DNA of 64,000 nt, taken from NCBI RefSeq assembly GCF_000830005.1, contig NZ_CP010407.1:7638001-7702000 (forward strand), given 5' to 3'. The notes under the pieces were generated by a model that was not told where the DNA came from, did no database searches, and was given only the letters and a program-made list of their open reading frames with translations. Both the position numbers and the translations under genes were made by a program. Shown here one piece after another: positions 56,762 to 64,000 of this stretch; the first letter of the stretch is position 1, and the number at the start of each line of letters is the position of its first letter. The stretch is from Streptomyces vietnamensis. Its GTDB lineage: Bacteria > Actinomycetota > Actinomycetes > Streptomycetales > Streptomycetaceae.

Positions 56762-58552
56762 TCAGGAGTTCTTGACGTACACGTCGGCCAGGGCCGTGAC
56801 GCCGTAGATCGGGTGGATGGCGGCGCCGCCGATCTTCTCGCCGCGGAACTGGGAGACGCTCTTGTAGAGGAAGGGCACCACGGGGACGTCCTTCATGACC
56901 GTCTCCTCCAGGCCGATCAGCTCCTCGGCCTTCTTCTGGGCGTCACCGATCTTCGCGATGCGGGCCAGCTCCTCGTCCACCTGCGGGTTGCCGTAGCGGA
57001 TGGTGTTGGACACCGCGTCCAGGTGGCTCTCGTAGCCGAGGGGGAGCAGGGTCGACGGGGTGGGCCAGTCCACGGAGTTGGTGGACAGGAACAGGTCGTA
57101 CGGGCTGTCCTCGCCGCCGAAGACCTGGTCGTTGAACGCGCCGGTCTGAAGGCCCTTCAGGACGAGCTTGATCCCGGCCTTGGCGAAGGCGTCGGCGAGG
57201 ACCTGGGCGACCTGGTCGTCCGCCGGGCTGTCGGTGGGGTACGCGTACGTCAGCTTGGTGACCTTCGTCTTCGCCCTGGCCAGGTGTTCCTTGGCCTTGG
57301 CGATGTCGCCGACGGGGGCGACGGGGTAGAGGTCGTACTTCTTCCAGCCGACGACGGCCGGCGAGGAGAGGGTGGTCGCGAAGTCGCCGGCGTAGCGGCC
57401 GCCGAGGACCTGGCGGGCCTGCTCGCGCGGGAAGAGGTAGTGGATGGCCTTGCGGACCTCGGGATCGGTGACCCGGTCGTTCCTGATGTACAGGTCCTGG
57501 GTGTAGGCGCCCTTGCTGCCGGAGACGACCAGCTTCCGCTTGGCGGGGTCGCGTTCGACCGTCGAGATCAGCTCCGGCGGCAGCTGGTCCTTGGTGGTGA
57601 GCGTGGTCGCGCCGGTGCCCTGGCCGGTGAACACCTCCTGCGCGGTGTTGAGGGCCTCCTTGCCGAAGGTGAACTCGAAGCGGTCCGGGTAGGCGTGCCG
57701 GATCGAGTCCGTCTCCGGCTTCCAGTACGGGTTGCGCTCCAGGGTGAGGCTCTGGTTCTGCTTGTGCTCGACGATCTTGTACGGCCCGGTGGCGAAGGGC
57801 TTCACGTCGTAGCCGGTGCCCGTGTCCTTGTCCTCGCGGACCGGTGAGGAGGAGGACTGGGCGGCCATGTACGGCACGTCGGACTGCGGCTGGGGGAAGT
57901 GGAAGACGATGGTCTTGTCGTCGGGCGTCTCGATGGCCTTGAGGTCGCCGTCCTTCTTGGGGCCGCCGTACTTCTTCACCGCCTCGGAGAGGTCCTTGGT
58001 GCCGGTGAGCCAGGGCTGCCAGTAGGTGGGGCCGACCTCGAAGCCGGGCGCGAAGGTGCGCTCGATGCCGTACTTGACCTGCTGCGCGGTGACGGGCTTG
58101 CCGTCCTCCCAGGCGATGCCGTCCTTCAGGTGGTACGTCCAGGTGCGGCCGCCGTCGGAGGAGGTGCCGGTGTCGGTCGCGAGGTCGCCGACCAACCGGG
58201 GCCTGCCGTCGACGATCTGATACTGCGTCAGCTGTCGGCCCCACAGCAGGGAGGTGCTGTACCGCTCGCCGGCGTAGATCTTCTGCGGGTCGAGGTGCGG
58301 GAAGTCCGCCTGGTTGGCGACGGTGACGGTGCCGCCCTTGCGGGCGCCGGGGATCTCGGGGGCGGGACCCTGGCTGTCCTTCGCGGTGCCGAGGGTGGTG
58401 GTCAGCCGCTGGCCGCTCTTGGCGGCGGTGCTGTTCCTGCCCTGCCCGGCGCCTGTGCCCGCGCCCGCCCCCGCGGAGCAGGAGCACAGCAGCAGGGCGG
58501 CGGTGGTGGCGAGAGCCGGGACGGCTGCGGCGCGCAGGGTGATTGCGGGCAT
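56762..58552 (-). CDS. Peptide ABC transporter substrate-binding lipoprotein (family 5)
   Basis: 596 residues from ATG 58552 (GGAG upstream). Lipoprotein signal with lipobox LLLCSC. Family 5 segments: VTVANQADFPHLDPQKIYAG, WTYHLKDGIAWEDGKPVTAQQVKYGIERTF, FKI-type strands, and a long Lys-rich middle. Gene order is C, binding protein, B, then DF. Substrates: di- or oligopeptides, or other amide compounds; specificity cannot be read. Confidence 0.9.
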   Translation of the reverse strand: MPAITLRAAAVPALATTAALLLCSCSAGAGAGTGAGQGRNSTAAKSGQRLTTTLGTAKDSQGPAPEIPGARKGGTVTVANQADFPHLDPQKIYAGERYSTSLLWGRQLTQYQIVDGRPRLVGDLATDTGTSSDGGRTWTYHLKDGIAWEDGKPVTAQQVKYGIERTFAPGFEVGPTYWQPWLTGTKDLSEAVKKYGGPKKDGDLKAIETPDDKTIVFHFPQPQSDVPYMAAQSSSSPVREDKDTGTGYDVKPFATGPYKIVEHKQNQSLTLERNPYWKPETDSIRHAYPDRFEFTFGKEALNTAQEVFTGQGTGATTLTTKDQLPPELISTVERDPAKRKLVVSGSKGAYTQDLYIRNDRVTDPEVRKAIHYLFPREQARQVLGGRYAGDFATTLSSPAVVGWKKYDLYPVAPVGDIAKAKEHLARAKTKVTKLTYAYPTDSPADDQVAQVLADAFAKAGIKLVLKGLQTGAFNDQVFGGEDSPYDLFLSTNSVDWPTPSTLLPLGYESHLDAVSNTIRYGNPQVDEELARIAKIGDAQKKAEELIGLEETVMKDVPVVPFLYKSVSQFRGEKIGGAAIHPIYGVTALADVYVKNS

Positions 58553-58610
58553 GACGAACTCCGTTGTGTCGTGCGGGTGTTGCGGATGAGGGTGAGGGAA
58601 GGCGCGGGGG

Positions 58611-59537
58611 TCAGCGGACGGTGTGCGGATCGAGTGCGTCCCGCACGGCGTCGCCGAGGAGGTTGAAGGCGAGGACGAAGACGAGGAGCGAGGCGCCGGG
58701 GAAGACCATGTAGGTGGGGTCGTCGTAGAAGACCTCGGCACCCCGGGAGATCATGCGGCCCCAGTCGGGGATGGGCTCGTTGACGCCGACCCCCAGGAAG
58801 GACAGCGCGGCCTCGGTGGTGACCATCGCGGGCACGGTGAGGGTGATGTGCACCAGGACCGGCGCCCAGACGTTCGGCAGCAGTTCGCGGAAGACGATGT
58901 GCCGCCGGCTCGCACCGAGGGCCCGGGCCGCCTCGACGAACTCCCGCTCGCGCAGGGACCGTACGACGGTGCGCAGCACCATCGCGAGCGGCACCCAGCC
59001 GAAGGCGGAGAAGACCAGGATGAGAACGGTGAACTGCATCCAGGCGGGCTCGTTCTCGTCGGGTGCGACGAAGCGGGTCTGGACGACCGGGCCCAGCGTG
59101 AGCAGGAACAGCAGGCTCGGGAAGGCGAGCAGGACGTTGCAGACGAAGGTGAACGCCCGGTCGGCGAGTCCGCTGAGATAACCCACGGCCACTCCGACGA
59201 CCACGCCGATGACGGCGACGACGGCGGCCGAGACGACGGCGATCAGCAGCGAGGTGCGGATGCCGTACAGGAGTTGGGCGAGGACGTCACGGCCGAGGCC
59301 GGGCTCGATGCCGAACCAGTGCTCGGCCGAGATGCCGCCGTTGGGCAGCAGGGGCAGGCCCTCCGGACTCAGCAGGCCGATTCCGTTCTGGCCGTAGTGC
59401 TCGGTCGGGTCCTTGCCGTAGAGGGCGGTGATCAGGGGTGCCGCGAGGGCGAGGAGCACGAAGAACCCGACGACGCAGAACGAGACGATCCCGACCCGAT
59501 CACGCCGGAACGCGTCCACCATCGATACCGCTGCCAC
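58611..59537 (-). CDS. DppC-type peptide ABC transporter permease
   Basis: 308 residues from GTG 59537 (GGGAG about 10 nt upstream; an ATG six codons later is possible). N-terminal helix FCVVGFFVLLALAAPLI and EHWFGIEPGLGRDVLAQLLYGIRTSLLIA are typical DppC/OppC segments; EAA loop FVEAARALGASRRHIVFRELLPNVWAPV; ends LLGDAVRDALDPHTVR. First gene of the minus-strand import operon. Confidence 0.92.
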   Translation of the reverse strand: MAAVSMVDAFRRDRVGIVSFCVVGFFVLLALAAPLITALYGKDPTEHYGQNGIGLLSPEGLPLLPNGGISAEHWFGIEPGLGRDVLAQLLYGIRTSLLIAVVSAAVVAVIGVVVGVAVGYLSGLADRAFTFVCNVLLAFPSLLFLLTLGPVVQTRFVAPDENEPAWMQFTVLILVFSAFGWVPLAMVLRTVVRSLREREFVEAARALGASRRHIVFRELLPNVWAPVLVHITLTVPAMVTTEAALSFLGVGVNEPIPDWGRMISRGAEVFYDDPTYMVFPGASLLVFVLAFNLLGDAVRDALDPHTVR

Positions 59538-59748
59538 GCTGCCGCACTCCCGCTCGTTCGGGGCGCGCCGACTGTGGAGGAACGCCCTGGATCACGTCGG
59601 AGACGGGGTCACCGCTCCAGACATCGAGCATTAGATCGAAAGATCGACACCGCCGCAACGCATCAGATTCGAAGGTTGATTAGGGATATTGCCTTGGATG
59701 TCTGGAGTGTTTCCCTGTTCATGCTGCCGCAATGGAAATGCTCGCCAA
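59538..59748. other. 211-nt AT-richer intergenic region upstream of the peptide importer
   Basis: No gene seen. Lower GC than neighbours (CATTAGATCGAAAGATCGACAC, AAGGTTGATTAGGGATATTGC), so it is the likely promoter of the importer operon. GATCGAAAGATC (59635-59646) is a short GATC inverted repeat. No riboswitch-like fold was recognised. Confidence 0.45.
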
Positions 59749-61257
59749 TCACCGCGAATCGCCCGATCGCGAGAGACGGGCATCACAGTCCGCATCCCTT
59801 GGCGAAGCCGGCGGCGAGGGTCGGGCAGCCGCTGCACGGGCCTTGGCGGTGCGCCAGGAGGACAGGGCGAGCAGCGCGGCGGCGAGGAAGGCCGCCGCGG
59901 CGACGAGAGCCGAGAGGTGCAGGCCCGGGACCGGGTCCCGGCCCGCGACGAGGGAGGCGAAGAGGGCGACGCCGAGCGAGTTGCCGATCTGGCGGGCGAC
60001 GTTGAACACCGCCGAGGCCACACCGGTGTTCTCGGCGGGCGCGGCCTGCACGACGGCGGCCGTGGCCGCGAGGACGGTGCCGGGGGTGGCCAGTCCGGTC
60101 GCGACGAGGGCCGGCAGCAGCACCCAGTAGGGCGTGTCGGGGCCGGCGAGCAGCCAGCCGGTGAACCCGGCCGCGCCGAGCAGCAGCGCCCCCGTCATCG
60201 GCGCGTACGGGCCGTGGCGGGCCGTCAGGCGCCCCGAGAGCGGGGCCGCGACCATCGCCATGCACACCGTGGGCAGCAGGGCGAGGCCGGTGCCCAGCGC
60301 GTCGTAACCGCGCTCGTTCTGCAGGTAGAGCGTGGCCAGGTAGAGCATGCCGTAGTAGCCGAGGTTGAGCAGGACGCCCACCGCGGCGGTGGCGGAGAAA
60401 CCGGGTGTACGGAAGAGCGACGGGGGCAGCAGCGGCGGCTTCCCGGCGGGACCGTGCGCCTCCCTCCACCGCTCGGCCAGGACGAACAGGACGCCGGCGA
60501 CCGCGGCGAGGGCGCCGGCGCCCAGCACCACCGGCGAGGTCCAGCCCCGCGTACCGGCCTCGTTGAACATGCCCGCCAACGCCAGCACGCCCACGATGCC
60601 CAGGACCTGGCCGAGCGGATCCAGGCCGCGTGCCCCCGCCCGGGCGACGGGGGACGGAACGTGCTTGCGGGTCAGACGGACGGCGAGCAGCACGATCGGG
60701 ACGTTGATCCAGAAGGCGGCGCGCCAGCTCAGGCCCGCCACCAGCAGACCGCCCACGAGAGGGCCGGCGGCGAACGCGACGGCGGACGTCCCGGCCCAGA
60801 CGCCCAAGGCCCTGGCCCGCGCCGCCGCTGCCGGGTGGGCGGCGGTCAGGAGGGCCAGGGAGGTGGGTACCAGGAGGGCGCCGCCGGCACCCTGCACCAG
60901 GCGCCCCGCCACGAGTACCGCCGGAGTGGTGGCCAGGGCGCACCCGGCCGAGGCGAGGGCGAAGACGCCGAGGCCGGTGAGGAACACCTTCCGGTGCCCG
61001 AGCCGGTCGCCGAAGCCGCCGCCCATGAGCAGCAGGCCGCCGAAGACGGCGCTGTAGCCGGAGACGACCCAGGCCGTCGCCGAGGCCCCGGCACCGACCG
61101 AGTCACGGATGGCGGGAACCGCGACCGTGACGACGGTGACGTCCAGCATCACCAGGAAATGGCCCAGGCTGAGGGCGATGAGCGGGCGCAGGGCCAGTCG
61201 CCCGGTCGTGGCGGGCGGCGCCTCGTGGGCCGCGCTTCTTGCGGTCGTCGTACTCAT
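59749..61257 (-). CDS. DHA2-type MFS multidrug efflux transporter
   Basis: 502 residues; ATG 61257. Fourteen-helix layout; motifs FLVMLDVTVVTVAVPAI (helix 1, DHA2 signature), GGFGDRLGHRKVF, and RLVQGAGGALLVPTSLALL (motif C region). C-terminal tail is polar. Divergent from an ArsR-type regulator with 51 nt between the starts, a typical repressor-efflux pair. Confidence 0.9.
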   Translation of the reverse strand: MSTTTARSAAHEAPPATTGRLALRPLIALSLGHFLVMLDVTVVTVAVPAIRDSVGAGASATAWVVSGYSAVFGGLLLMGGGFGDRLGHRKVFLTGLGVFALASAGCALATTPAVLVAGRLVQGAGGALLVPTSLALLTAAHPAAAARARALGVWAGTSAVAFAAGPLVGGLLVAGLSWRAAFWINVPIVLLAVRLTRKHVPSPVARAGARGLDPLGQVLGIVGVLALAGMFNEAGTRGWTSPVVLGAGALAAVAGVLFVLAERWREAHGPAGKPPLLPPSLFRTPGFSATAAVGVLLNLGYYGMLYLATLYLQNERGYDALGTGLALLPTVCMAMVAAPLSGRLTARHGPYAPMTGALLLGAAGFTGWLLAGPDTPYWVLLPALVATGLATPGTVLAATAAVVQAAPAENTGVASAVFNVARQIGNSLGVALFASLVAGRDPVPGLHLSALVAAAAFLAAALLALSSWRTAKARAAAARPSPPASPRDADCDARLSRSGDSR

Positions 61258-61308
61258 GCCGACGATCCTCGGCTCCCGACACTTAGGCATTCGTCAAACT
61301 GTGCTTGT

Positions 61309-62103
61309 ATGGCGCCCATGGACGAAGTCGCGGACGAGGCCGAGGCGGCGGACAGGGCCGAGCCCGAACTCGCGCGCACCGCACGCCTGCTGGCCGGCGC
61401 GTCGAGGGCCCGGATGCTCAAGGCGCTGTGCGACGGCAGGCCGTTGACCGTCACGGTCCTGGCGGCCGAGGCCGGGGTGAGCGTGCCGACGGCGAGCGTG
61501 CACCTGACGCAGCTGGCCGAGGCGGGGCTCGTGCGGGACGAACACGCGGGACGGCACCGGTACTTCCGGCTGGCCGGCCCCGACGTCGTCGCCGCCCTGG
61601 AGGCGCTGGCGCTGATCGCGCCGCCCGATCCCGCCCCGATGACCACCCTGCGCGCCCACAGCCGGAACAACGCGCTGCGGCGGTCGCGCACCTGTTACGA
61701 CCACCTCGCGGGATCCCTCGGCGTGGCCCTCATGGAGGGCTTCGTCGACCAGGGGCTGCTCCGGCGGGAGAAGGACCACCCCGCGTCCGGCTGTCGCCCC
61801 GATCGGCCCGCCTCCTACGGCAGGGAGGCGGTGTACGGCCTCACTCCCGCGGGCACCGGGCGTTTCACCGGGTTCGGCATCGACGTCGACGCCCTGATGC
61901 GGGGACGGCGCCCGGTGGTGCGCTACTGCGTCGACTGGAGCGAGCGGCGCCACCACCTCGCCGGCGCCCTGGGCGCCGCGCTGGTCGACCGGTTCTTCGC
62001 CCTGGACTGGCTGCGGTACGGAGTGTCGCCGCGCGTCGTGCACCTGACCGAGACGGGCAGGACCGGGGTACGGGAGGCCTTCGCGATCGACATCGCCGAC
62101 TGA
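61309..62103 (+). CDS. ArsR-family winged-helix regulator
   Basis: 264 residues. ATG 61309 has no ribosome-binding site and lies close to the presumed promoter, so the mRNA is probably leaderless; ATG 61318 is an alternative. wHTH residues 18-95: LLAGASRARMLKALCDGRPL, LAAEAGVSVPTASVHLTQLAEAGLVRDEHAGRHRYFRLA. The rest is an effector-like domain with conserved Cys (SGCRPDR, VRYCVDWSERRHHLAGALGAALVDRFF), found in MFS-linked ArsR proteins. Likely represses the divergent pump gene. Confidence 0.86.
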   Translation: MAPMDEVADEAEAADRAEPELARTARLLAGASRARMLKALCDGRPLTVTVLAAEAGVSVPTASVHLTQLAEAGLVRDEHAGRHRYFRLAGPDVVAALEALALIAPPDPAPMTTLRAHSRNNALRRSRTCYDHLAGSLGVALMEGFVDQGLLRREKDHPASGCRPDRPASYGREAVYGLTPAGTGRFTGFGIDVDALMRGRRPVVRYCVDWSERRHHLAGALGAALVDRFFALDWLRYGVSPRVVHLTETGRTGVREAFAIDIAD

Positions 62104-62206
62104 ACCCGCCGCGGGCCGTACGGGCCGGCACCTCGGACCGCTGCCCGTCGCCGCACTCGGCTGTTCATCCGATGATCTTGTACGGTCCGGCTGATATTCT
62201 CGGTTC

Positions 62207-62314
62207 ATGGTCGGGAATCCGGTGACATCGCAGGCGGCTTCCCGTCCGGCGCCCGTGCGGCGCCGCGGCACGACCGCGTACCTGGAGACGTACGCCCCGA
62301 AGCGACGCCGCTAG
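62207..62314 (+). CDS. Possible 35-residue leader peptide
   Basis: An ATG at 62207 opens 35 codons to TAG 62312-62314: MVGNPVTSQAASRP, then APVRRRGTTAYLETYAPKRRR. No Shine-Dalgarno site; GATATT just upstream may be a -10 box, which would make it leaderless. It stops 10 nt before the TetR-frame TTG start. Arg-rich composition. Could be spurious. Confidence 0.28.
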   Translation: MVGNPVTSQAASRPAPVRRRGTTAYLETYAPKRRR

Positions 62315-62389
62315 GGGATCGGGCTTGTCCACGGAACAGGGGCGTCGCAGGGGCCGGCGACCGTCAACGGCCGTACGGCCCCTGAGCGG

Positions 62390-62941
62390 TTGCTGGACGC
62401 GGCCCTGGAGCTCTTCGCGGAGAAGGGCTTCGACGGGACGTCGGTGCAGGACGTCGTGCGCGCCGCGGGGGTCACCAAGGGCGCCATGTACCACTACTTC
62501 CCCTCCAAGGACGACCTGCTCCACGAGATCTACCTGCGGGTGCTGCGGATGCAGACCGAGCACCTGGACGCCGTGGTGGCGATGGACCTGCCGGTGGCGG
62601 AGCGCGTCCACGCGGCGGTGGTGGACGTCGTGGTGACGACGATCGAGAACATCCAGAGCGCCACGATCTTCTTCCGGTCGCTGCACCAGCTCGCCGAGGA
62701 GAACCAGCGGCAGGTGCGCCGCGAGCGCCGCCGCTACCACGAGACCTTCCGCGCGCTCGTCGTCGAGGGGCAGCGCGAGGGCGTGTTCCGCGACGACGTC
62801 AGCGCCGAACTGGCCGTCGACTACTGCTTCGGCTCGGTCCACCACCTCCCGATGTGGTGGCGTGAAGGGGGCGAGGCCTCGGCCGACGAGGTCGCCCGTA
62901 CCTTCGCCGACCTGTTCATCGCGGGCATCGCGGCCCGCTGA
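62390..62941 (+). CDS. TetR-family regulator, probable N-terminal frameshift
   Basis: 183 codons from TTG 62390; TetR HTH LDAALELFAEKGFDGTSVQDVVRAAGVTKGAMYHYFPSKDDLL, then an all-helical ligand domain. In-frame codons upstream read TVNGRTAPER, the expected helix-1 start, but have no start codon before the TAG at 62312. A second frame from TTG 62325 (after a GGGGATC site) reads MSTEQGRRRGRR, the usual N-terminus. A 1-nt or 4-nt indel near GGCCGGCG (62352-62359) would join them. It precedes a thiolase gene, so it may control acyl-CoA genes. Confidence 0.72.
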   Translation: MLDAALELFAEKGFDGTSVQDVVRAAGVTKGAMYHYFPSKDDLLHEIYLRVLRMQTEHLDAVVAMDLPVAERVHAAVVDVVVTTIENIQSATIFFRSLHQLAEENQRQVRRERRRYHETFRALVVEGQREGVFRDDVSAELAVDYCFGSVHHLPMWWREGGEASADEVARTFADLFIAGIAAR

Positions 62942-63012
62942 CCACGACCGGGGCGTCCCGCGCCCCGCTGTCGACATGACGTAAGTCATCCCGCTCCCAC
63001 CCCCCTTGCCTG

Positions 63013-63070
63013 TTGACGGCTCTCCTCCGCCCGGTGCACAGTGACCCCACCTTGAGTAAGCAACCGCTTA
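63013..63070 (+). promoter_or_regulatory. Thiolase promoter with a TetR-type operator candidate
   Basis: TTGACG (63013-63018) and CACAGT (63037-63042) form a possible -35/-10 pair with 18-nt spacing. TAAGC-AACC-GCTTA (63057-63070) is a perfect inverted repeat of the size bound by TetR-type regulators of fatty-acid genes, about 20 nt before the thiolase start. Confidence 0.5.
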
Positions 63071-63090
63071 GCATGTAAATGGAGGCCCAG

Positions 63091-64000
63091 ATGCCCGAAG
63101 CAGTGATCGTCTCGACGGCCCGGTCCCCGATCGGCCGAGCCGGCAAGGGTTCCCTGAAGGACATGCGCGCCGACGAGCTGACCGTCCAGATGGTCCGGGC
63201 CGCGCTCGCGAAGGTGCCCGAGCTCGACCCCCGCGAGATCACCGACCTGATGCTCGGCTGCGGCCTGCCCGGCGGAGAGCAGGGCTGGAACATGGGGCGC
63301 AACGTCGCCGTGCTCTCGGGATACGACCACCTCCCCGGAACGACGATCACCCGGTACTGCTCGTCCTCCCTGCAGACCACCCGGATGGCGTTCCACGCGA
63401 TCAAGGCCGGAGAGGGCAACGCGTACATCTCCGCCGGTGTCGAGTCGGTCAGCCACTTCCCCAACGGCACCAGCGACCACATCCCGGGCCACGACATCCT
63501 CAACCCGGCCTTCGGCGACGCCGGCAAGCGCACCCACGAGCGCGAGCAGGGCGGCGCGTCCGACTGGACCGACCCCCGCGAGACCGGCGCCCTGCCCGAC
63601 GTCTACATCACCATGGGCCAGACCGCCGAGAACGTGCAGCAGGTCCTCGGCATGTCGCGCGAGGAGCAGGACGCGTTCGCCGTCCGCAGCCAGAACCTCG
63701 CCGTCCAGCGCATCGAGGAGGGCTTCTGGGCCCGCGAGATCACCCCGGTCACGCTCCACGACGGCACCGTCGTCACCGCCGACGACGGCCCGCGCCCCGG
63801 CACCACCCTGGAGGGCGTCAGCGGCCTCAAGCCGGTCTTCCGCCCCGACGGCACCGTGACCGCCGGCAACGCCTGCCCGCTCAACGACGGCGCCGCCGCC
63901 CTGGTGATCATGAGCGACGTCCGGGCCAGGGAGCTCGGCCTCACCCCGCTCGCCCGGATCGTCTCGACGGCCGTCACCGGGCTCTCCCCGGAGATCATGG
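63091..64000 (+). CDS. Thiolase / acetyl-CoA acetyltransferase (3' end missing)
   Basis: First 303 codons of an about 390-400 residue protein; runs off the right edge. ATG 63091 behind GGAGG. AVIVSTARSPIGRAGKGSL is the thiolase N-terminus; active-site Cys90 in RYCSSSLQTT; NACPLNDGAAALVIMS near 275 corresponds to the conserved NASxxNDGA segment. The His and second Cys lie outside the window. Degrades or condenses acyl-CoA in beta-oxidation. Likely under the preceding TetR gene. Confidence 0.94.
   Translation, partial: MPEAVIVSTARSPIGRAGKGSLKDMRADELTVQMVRAALAKVPELDPREITDLMLGCGLPGGEQGWNMGRNVAVLSGYDHLPGTTITRYCSSSLQTTRMAFHAIKAGEGNAYISAGVESVSHFPNGTSDHIPGHDILNPAFGDAGKRTHEREQGGASDWTDPRETGALPDVYITMGQTAENVQQVLGMSREEQDAFAVRSQNLAVQRIEEGFWAREITPVTLHDGTVVTADDGPRPGTTLEGVSGLKPVFRPDGTVTAGNACPLNDGAAALVIMSDVRARELGLTPLARIVSTAVTGLSPEIM

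Noticed and set aside
59689..61308. N-terminal extension of the ArsR protein
   Set aside because: Antisense to the MFS gene; the winged-helix domain begins properly after ATG 61309.

Overview
The window is actinobacterial chromosome, most probably Streptomyces. GC is very high (about 70% or more by eye), starts are often GTG or TTG, neighbouring genes are coupled through ATGA or GTGA overlaps, terminators are long GC hairpins without U-tracts, and there are typical Streptomyces families: HspR-type HAIR operator, AfsR/SARP regulator, SCO5918-like cold-shock neighbour, many ECF sigma factors and secreted glycoside hydrolases. Only one TTA codon was noticed in an intact gene. No rRNA, tRNA, CRISPR array, insertion sequence or phage gene was recognised.

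Layout. 1-2.6 kb: edge of an anti-sigma antagonist gene, a two-domain VOC protein, an orphan J-domain protein and two small proteins. 2.8-10.3 kb: a heat-shock island, hsp20 divergent from dnaK-grpE-dnaJ-cbpM-clpB, sharing one HAIR/promoter region. 10.3-17.0 kb: a copper-handling block on the minus strand (CopA-type P-ATPase, His-tailed mini-protein, ECF sigma factor, PepSY protein and two paralogous His/Met-rich membrane proteins). 17.2-24.3 kb: MFS plus GH88 hydrolase, then an acyl-CoA dehydrogenase divergent from a CoA-transferase and acyl-CoA ligase. 24.4-27.5 kb: zinc/manganese-type ABC importer and a secreted DJ-1/PfpI protein carrying the TTA codon. 27.7-34.7 kb: plant-cell-wall block, with a sigma factor fused to an extracellular arabinose-binding domain, a GH10-CBM13-GH62 xylanase/arabinofuranosidase and a CBM13-GH74 xyloglucanase.

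34.8-41.8 kb is the most unusual part. A scar made of three truncated genes (LysR, PrpF-like, MatC-like permease) lies next to a compact RiPP-like locus: a 43-residue candidate precursor peptide, an HExxH-type putative peptide hydroxylase with a C-terminal PqqD-like recognition domain, and a divergent AfsR-type SARP regulator. The shared intergenic region carries a perfect inverted repeat and direct repeats that look like operators.

41.9-64 kb: AraC regulator; a cold-shock cluster (CspA, DEAD-box helicase, CBS-like protein, SCO5918-like protein, MerR); a double Lrp regulator divergent from an M20 amidohydrolase-MFS pair; a methionine-type ABC importer (metI-metN-metQ); a five-component dipeptide/oligopeptide importer with fused ATPases; an ArsR-DHA2 MFS efflux pair; a TetR regulator with a probable N-terminal frameshift; and a truncated thiolase gene at the right edge. 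The last third mainly concerns scavenging of peptides, acylated amino acids and methionine, and fatty-acyl-CoA turnover.
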